Origin: Goniomonas avonlea
Lineage: Eukaryota; Cryptophyceae; Goniomonadida; Goniomonadaceae
Direction: 5' to 3'
Length of the DNA stretch: 10,296 nt
NCBI GenBank assembly: GCA_003573635.1
Contig: QUTJ01031195.1
Location: forward strand, 1-10,296
Part shown: piece after piece, positions 6,875 through 10,296 of the stretch
Layout: each line of letters opens with the position of its first letter
How positions within the stretch are numbered: position 1 is the stretch's first letter
Made by a program: the position numbers and the translations under genes
Notes under the pieces: model-generated
Database searches by the model: none
Told to the model about the DNA's origin: nothing
The model's input: the letters and a program-made list of their open reading frames with translations, nothing else

Positions 6875-7328
6875 GCTGATCACGTTAGAGAAGCTGGAAC
6901 GCCACATTGCAGAACTCAACTGGGATGACACGAAGGCTACCAAGGTTTCACGTAAGTCCAAAGGATATTTCACACTGTTCCCTGTGTCCACGCCACCACT
7001 GTCACGATACTTCGAGGGAGACGACTCCAATGACGGAGGGGAGGTTAAGTACCAACAACATTGAAAGGCCACTCCGATTGAGAAGTGGTCTGAGCCTGAT
7101 CTGAGGGTTTATCTGTCCACATACCGGCGCCAAATCCAGCAGATGATGAACCTCGAGCTCCAGAACCGGTTCATGAGCATGGTTTCTGGACACACTCCGA
7201 CTCCAGTTTGGAGCTGACGGCTTCAAGGTGCAGATTCTGTTCTTCCAAGTCATGCGAGATTGAGTCATTGTGGACGACAAGAAGGACACTCCCCCGCTCA
7301 CGGGCAACCTTCTACGGGCGACCTTCTA
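6873..7328 (+). pseudogene. Gag-like core domain, copy B
   Basis: Frame 0 encodes ELITLEKLERHIAELNWDD, KVSRKSKGYFTLFP, DDSNDGGEVK, a TGA at 7062-7064, then PIEKWSEPDLRVYLSTYR and LELQNRF, as far as a stop near 7216. Frame 1 continues the match with DGFKVQILFFQVMRD (from about 7216) and a TGA at 7261-7263. These blocks correspond in order to the copy A core. Just upstream of the conserved NW, copy B has an ordinary helical sequence where copy A has its palindrome arm, so copy B is the better guide to the ancestral form. The sequence CACGTAAGTCC (6949-6959) looks like a splice donor but encodes the conserved Arg-Lys-Ser and is present in both copies, so it is read as coding. Confidence 0.6.
7301..7328 (+). 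repeat. 14-bp tandem duplication with one mismatch, copy B
   Basis: Bases 7301-7314 and 7315-7328 are CGGGC(A/G)ACCTTCTA repeated, with one difference at the sixth base. The unit is not a multiple of three and lies where the frame passes from 1 (end of gag core) to 0 (zinc knuckles). Confidence 0.9.
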
Positions 7329-7442
7329 ACAGCAATCCAACTCGCTTGCAAGCAGCACAAACACACCCTGAAGCCCCCACCGACCACCGCAGCGAGCCAA
7401 GGCGAGCAAGGCAAGACAACTTGAATTTCAGACAGCCAGACA

Positions 7443-7766
7443 TTCGGCTTACCTTGTGGCAACTGCAACACGCCGTGGCACATGCGTAAAGCGTGTGAGT
7501 ACTTTGGCAACCCGTTCAAGCCTGCTCGAGCTCACAACGCCCCCTGCCCCGGCTGCAACCGTCACCCTGCGAACCACTGGTTGAAGGACTGCCCTGACAC
7601 CGACGAGGAGACCAAGCGTGTCCACGCAAACGGCCGCAGAGCGAGCACAAGCCAGAGACGACTGCCTAGGGTACACCGAGCTTGGCTGGGGTGGCGCCGA
7701 GTGCCTGGGGGGCGGCCCGTGAGATATCAAGTTTACACATTTACACTACCCAACAAACCTGGCTAA
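7443..7766 (+). pseudogene. Zinc-knuckle (nucleocapsid-like) segment, copy B
   Basis: Frame 0, entered after a TGA at 7422-7424. The first knuckle, at 7455-7496, is CGNCNTPWHMRKAC (C-x2-C-x4-H-x4-C). The linker EYFGNPFKP follows, and the second knuckle, at 7545-7592, is CPGCNRHPANHWLKDC (C-x2-C-x6-H-x4-C). All eight metal ligands are present, unlike copy A, where the second knuckle has lost one Cys. The block FGLPC before the first knuckle and WLKDCPD at the end are identical in both copies. These knuckles would bind element RNA for packaging. The frame continues into a basic tail and ends at a TAA at 7764-7766. Confidence 0.8.
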
Positions 7767-8206
7767 GTCGCCGAGCCCGCGGACGAGTGGGCGCAGCGAG
7801 GTGCCTGAGCGGACTGCAACGGAAGGCAGTGGCCACTGCAAGACATCTCCGCAGCACACACAGCAAACGTAGCCTCAAGACGCGAGTCTGCAACCCTGTG
7901 GTCACAGATTCAGAATTGAATTGAAGCTTTTTTACCTGGACCTGCCTCGCCGCGCGACTGTGCCAAACCTGAACTTCTCGAACCGTGTCCGAACACCCAC
8001 GACACGAACCGAACGACCACAAAACTCGTGTTGGAAGAGCGAGAAGCACACACATCACAGAGCAGTGTGCAACTGTCAGACTCCGCCCTACGTGACCGCA
8101 GCTCAAGGCAGCACACAGTCGGCGAACGGCGCCCTCACGGAGGGAGCCCTCACAGACACAAACAACCAAAGCAGAAGGTCAGCAAGCCACGCCGTCCCCC
8201 GCCAGA
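7767..8206 (+). pseudogene. Low-complexity linker between zinc knuckles and RT, copy B
   Basis: About 440 bases contain no single long frame with recognisable content. Short pieces match the linker of copy A: RSEVPERTA against RSESRERTA, then QIQN-stop-IEAFLP (7905-7937) against EINAIKKFFSP, each beside a run of T. The rest is rich in Thr, Pro, Arg and His in all + frames. No aspartic protease signature is seen. The polymerase frame becomes clear at 8207 with MNDTPWIERFPTDK. Confidence 0.4.
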
Positions 8207-8655
8207 ATGAACGACACCCCTTGGATTGAGAGATTCCCCACAGACAAACACACAGTGTGGAAACCCGAGGGGCACACTCCAACGAAAATTTGCCTGGACA
8301 ATTTCCCTGACCTGTACCACGATGTCGGCCCCTTGCCGCAACGGCACATCCCCAAATCTCGCGAGCTGGAGGCACAATGGGGCGGTCGAGGAAAAATGGT
8401 GTGGGCCTTCCATGAACAGTGGGCAGCAGAAGACAAGTACGTCACAGCTTGCCGAAAGGCAGGCAACACGCGCCCCGACTTCAAGTTCAACACGCAAGAT
8501 GCACACGACCAAGGGTTCTCAGAGGATATCATCAAAACAACTCAAAACAGTGTGAGATATCTGACGTTCGAGATCCCCGCCCTGTACTACAGAGAGAACT
8601 ACGGGAGCACCTTTGACTTTGACCCTGTACTACAGAGAGAACTACGGAGCACCTT
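8207..8655 (+). pseudogene. Reverse transcriptase N-terminal part, copy B
   Basis: Frame 2 (8207-8743) starts at a plausible ATG with MNDTPWIERFPTDKHTVW and continues through PDLYHDVGPLPQ, AQWGGRGKMVWAFHEQWAAE, KYVTACRKAG and PALYYRENYGSTF, all shared with copy A and without internal stops. At about 8612 the sequence repeats itself (43-base period). It then jumps past the fingers: the roughly 192 bases of copy A that encode KYFEELTRL to the KVRLVTDH block and up to PKAV are missing. After the junction the match resumes as LPTLEQAA in another frame. The translated tail of frame 2 after 8655 is out of frame and meaningless. Confidence 0.75.
8580..8655 (+). repeat. 43-bp-period direct duplication at an RT deletion junction, copy B
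   Basis: A block starting CCCTGTACTACAGAGAGAAC at 8580 recurs at 8623, with one base deleted in the second unit, which ends at about 8655. The second unit runs directly into sequence that in copy A lies about 200 bases further on. The duplication and the deletion therefore share one junction and may be products of one event. Confidence 0.9.
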
Positions 8656-9343
8656 TACTGCCCACGCTCGAACAAGCCGCAGTGCAGGCATCGAAAGGAA
8701 TGAAAGGGGATTTCAAAGACATGTTCCTCTCGTTCGACCTTGACCCCAGCACCTACACCTACAGCGGGTCCCGGGACTCGGTGGCGGGACAGTACAACCT
8801 TGGAACACGGGTGTGGTTCGGAAACAAGGCCTCACCGTGGCTATGCGGCCAGTTCACTGAGGAATTATTCCGTCACACAAGGCAATTCGCAGCTACGGAA
8901 GGAGCGCCCGACGACCCCCTGTGGCTATGCGGCCAGTTCACTGAGGAATTATTCCGTCACACAAGGCAATTCGCAGCTACAGAAGGAGCGCCCGACGACC
9001 CCCCACGAGGCAAGTGGGTGTGGTTGCCCAAGACAGAGAAGTGGGGACTCGTCATCTACGTTGACGACAGCCTGTTCCTCGGCGAGACTCCAGAAGTGTT
9101 TGAGGAGCTGTACACTTTCATTGAGCAGCGGGCGGCAGTGATGGGCCTCCTGCTCAACCCTAAAAAGAAAGAAGGACCGGCTAAGGCACTGAAATTCATA
9201 GGAATGGAAGTGGACGTGGACGAGTGCTACCTTCGGCTACCACACGAGCGCAGAGAAGCTAAGGACGCAGCTACACACGTTCATCAACAAACATGAATTA
9301 CTGGGACAAGCGCCACTGGACGCCGCCCGCTCCCTCGCTCCCT
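8613..9343 (+). pseudogene. Reverse transcriptase palm, copy B
   Basis: Frame 0 (8613-9296) has motif A as GDFKDMFLSFDLD with the catalytic Asp intact (8709-8711), motif B as FGNKASPW, motif C as YVDD (9057-9068), motif D as GLLLNPKK and motif E as ALKFIGMEVD. The nucleotide-binding block before motif A is deleted. A 28-residue segment from WLCGQFTEEL to APDDP is present twice in tandem between motifs B and C. The frame ends at a TGA at 9294-9296, but another frame continues the match (HELLGQAPLDAARSL against EKAGQAPLDAVRSL of copy A) up to the insert at 9347. Enzyme activity is implausible without the fingers block. Compared with copy A, third-position changes dominate. Confidence 0.85.
8837..9004 (+). 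repeat. 84-bp in-frame tandem duplication in the RT of copy B
   Basis: Bases 8837-8920 and 8921-9004 are two adjacent 84-base units. They differ by a G-to-A change (8896 against 8980) and at the last bases. The length is 28 codons, so the frame is kept and the peptide from WLCGQFTEEL to GAPDDP appears twice. Copy A has it once. The near identity means the duplication is much younger than the split of the two copies. Confidence 0.95.
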
Positions 9344-9346
9344 AGG

Positions 9347-9540
9347 GTAGACGCTGGGGACCTGCTTCTGGTCCAGATTCTGCTGGCGCACGATGTAGAA
9401 GCCGGACGCAGCAGCAAACGCGAGCATGGACAGGGTCACCTGCCAGTGGATGTTAGGTCACATTCTAGGTGTGGGTACTTGTGTAGGCAGGCGTACCTCG
9501 GGGGCGGGTGTCTTGACGGTGCCCCAGATCTGGCGTGGAC
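9347..9540. other. Foreign insert of about 190 bp splitting the RT-tether region of copy B
   Basis: Homology to copy A stops at about 9345 (after the codons for AARSL) and resumes at 9541 (CTAACCTGG, encoding LTW). Between them are about 190 bases with no counterpart in copy A. The ends show imperfect inverted symmetry: GTAGACGC and CTGGGGACC at the left, GGTGCCCCAG and GCGTGGAC at the right. On the minus strand, 9529-9497 reads IWGTVKTPAPE, followed by GTACGC, and 9439-9347 reads a hydrophobic segment (LSMLAFAAASGFYIV) then RQQNLDQKQ, preceded by CTGGCAG. This could be two exons around a 57-base intron. Candidates are a small non-autonomous transposon, an introner-like element, or a captured piece of a host gene. 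I do not recognise the peptide. Confidence 0.5.
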
Positions 9541-9719
9541 TAACCTGGGCAGGCACCGTCAACCCAGCTGGGTACTCATTCGTCGCCCACTTGTGGGGGG
9601 CAGTGGCACAGCAAGAGCTGTCCAGTGTGTCCAAATGCTGCAAAACGCCAGTGATGTTAGTCCATCACGTGTGGGATGATTTACGCTGGTGGGCCCAGTG
9701 TACCGCTCTAGGAAGTTGA
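9541..9719 (+). pseudogene. RT-RNase H tether, copy B
   Basis: Frame 0 reads LTWAGTVNPAGYSFVAHLWG, then AVAQQELSSVSKCCK and VHHVWDDLRWW (VWDDLRWW at 9669-9692), as far as a TGA at 9717-9719. The first 60 residues match copy A from VNPAGYSF to DDLRWW closely (for example AVAEQELSGTSKRCK). The aromatic WDDLRWW signature links RT to RNase H in DIRS-type polymerases. After WWAQCTALGS the similarity to copy A is lost abruptly, which marks a deletion or rearrangement of the RNase H start. Confidence 0.75.
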
Positions 9720-9931
9720 TGTGCTTCCCTTTGAGCGCTCTTGGCCACTGCCCACAGCGGCATTCGCCTCTGTTGACGTGCCTGTTTAACCAGCGTTTCA
9801 GGTGACGCCACGACTACCTGAGCACACTCGCGTGACGAATCAAAATGATGTGTGTAGAATACGGCATCGAAGTCGCTTTCGAGTATGTTCAGTCTAAGAG
9901 CAACCGTGTGCCTGACTGGACGTCGAGGGGC
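9720..9931 (+). pseudogene. Decayed RNase H remnant, copy B
   Basis: The first half of RNase H (the DAS and HINFLEL blocks of copy A) cannot be found; only about 120 poorly conserved bases lie between the tether and the next recognisable part. From about 9795 the DNA aligns loosely to the copy A stretch that encodes GYGKHNYLAVLARRF. From 9846 the match is strong: MMCVEYGIEVAFEYVQSKSN and RVPDWTSRGEF, the last catalytic Asp block, in frame 2. The intact PDWTSRG here shows that the frameshift in copy A at the same place is a one-base deletion. Confidence 0.7.
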
Positions 9932-10296
9932 GAGTTCAAAGCCTCCACGGAGGAGTGGCAACTGTGCACACAACTCAACCCCGATGAGTTCTCCAAGTGG
10001 AACCAAATGTTGGGGCCATTCTGGGCAGATGCCATGGTGCAAGGCGGAGGGGGCAACACTCTGCTACCCCGTTACTTCGACCCCAACAACAGCGCCCGTT
10101 CGACCCCAACAACGGTGTCTGTCGGACACGCACGCGGCCTTTCTGGTACCCCACTTCGAGGGACCCGAGTGGCACCGGGTCACCAGGGAGTTCGACATAT
10201 TCCACACTTACCCACGCTACTCCACTAAGCTGTTCCGTTACATGCTTACTGTGTGTATCTTGCCGAAACTAAAGCCTCGTGGGCAGCAATTACTGC
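9932..10296 (+). pseudogene. Post-RNase H domain, copy B (incomplete)
   Basis: Frame 2 continues with STEEWQL, LNPDEFSKWNQMLGPFWADAM and LLPRYFDPNN, matching copy A. About 100 bases of copy A, containing the KIWCNP-W block, are missing. In their place is a 15-bp direct repeat (10076-10090, 10099-10113). Frame 0 then gives AAFLVPHFEGPEW and TYPRYSTKLFR, up to about 10233. The last 63 bases do not match copy A, so either this copy ends or a rearrangement starts there. The PHD finger that follows this domain in copy A is not present within the window. Confidence 0.65.
10076..10113 (+). repeat. 15-bp direct repeat at a deletion junction, copy B
   Basis: TTCGACCCCAACAAC occurs at 10076-10090 and again at 10099-10113 with eight bases between. 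The second unit joins sequence that lies about 100 bases further on in copy A, so, as at 8580-8655, a short duplication sits exactly at a deletion. Confidence 0.85.

Larger units (their letters stand above)
5410..10296 (+). mobile_element. Degenerate DIRS-like retrotransposon, copy B (right end open)
   Basis: This second copy has the same module order as copy A: ORF1 with CWFHRHC (about 5560-5580), PHD-like finger (about 6225-6420), coiled coil, gag-like core (6873-7290), zinc knuckles (7455-7496, 7545-7592), RT (YVDD at 9057-9068), tether (VWDDLRWW at 9669-9692), a decayed RNase H and part of the post-RNase H domain. Clear homology to copy A ends near 10233, after STKLFR, and the window ends at 10296. 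Amino acids are conserved while many third codon positions differ, so it belongs to a separate lineage of the same family. No terminal repeat or integrating enzyme is visible. The left boundary is an estimate. Confidence 0.8.

Noticed and set aside
9665-10042. Minus-strand frame of 125 codons across the RNase H region of copy B
   Set aside because: Its residues are the antisense of the conserved RNase H and post-RNase H blocks (MMCVEYGIEV, PDWTSRG), which identify the + strand as coding.
1-10296. One-base frameshifts caused by sequencing error instead of true decay
   Set aside because: Not excluded for individual single-base shifts, but stop codons, large deletions, tandem duplications and altered catalytic residues show that both copies are truly defective. 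Raw reads would be needed to judge each indel.

Overview
The window contains no bacterial-type genes and reads as repeat-rich, fairly GC-rich nuclear DNA of a eukaryote. It is filled by two diverged, broken retrotransposon copies lying head to tail on the + strand. The host cannot be named. A microalga or other protist is my guess, from the base composition, the plant/algal-like zinc-finger content and the DIRS-like flavour of the polymerase. No host gene, rRNA, tRNA or CRISPR array is seen.

Copy A (about 1-5285) and copy B (about 5410 to past the right edge) share one order. First comes a short ORF1 with a cysteine/histidine motif and, in B, a leucine-rich coil. Then a long gag/pol frame follows: a PHD-like finger ending in FYCLEC, an acidic and coiled-coil stretch, a conserved gag-like core, two retroviral-type zinc knuckles, a Pro/Thr/Gln-rich linker, a reverse transcriptase (RT) with a YVDD box, a WDDLRWW tether, an RNase H (DAS...GWG, HINFLEL, DWTSRG), and a post-RNase H domain with the NP-W and PRYSTKLFR signatures. 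Tether, RNase H and post-RNase H block together resemble DIRS-type elements. Copy A adds a C4HC3 PHD finger at its 3' end. No tyrosine recombinase, DDE integrase, endonuclease or long terminal repeat is visible.

Both copies are dead, through different lesions. Copy A has several frameshifts, in-frame stops, a 16-bp tandem duplication inside the RT, Thr in place of the RT motif A Asp, and Asn in place of an RNase H Asp. Copy B lacks about 64 codons of the RT fingers, carries an in-frame 28-codon duplication between RT motifs B and C, and has a foreign insert of about 190 bp (9347-9540). It also has a decayed RNase H and a gap in the C-terminal domain. Where the copies align, most differences are synonymous, so they are two old lineages that diverged while functional, not a recent tandem duplication.

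Features beyond the genes are a 25-bp quasi-palindrome at 1431-1503 found only in copy A, at least seven short tandem duplications scattered over both copies, and the small insert in copy B, whose minus strand reads as a possible spliced membrane-segment peptide. All gene assignments come from reading motifs and comparing the two copies by eye; no database search was possible.
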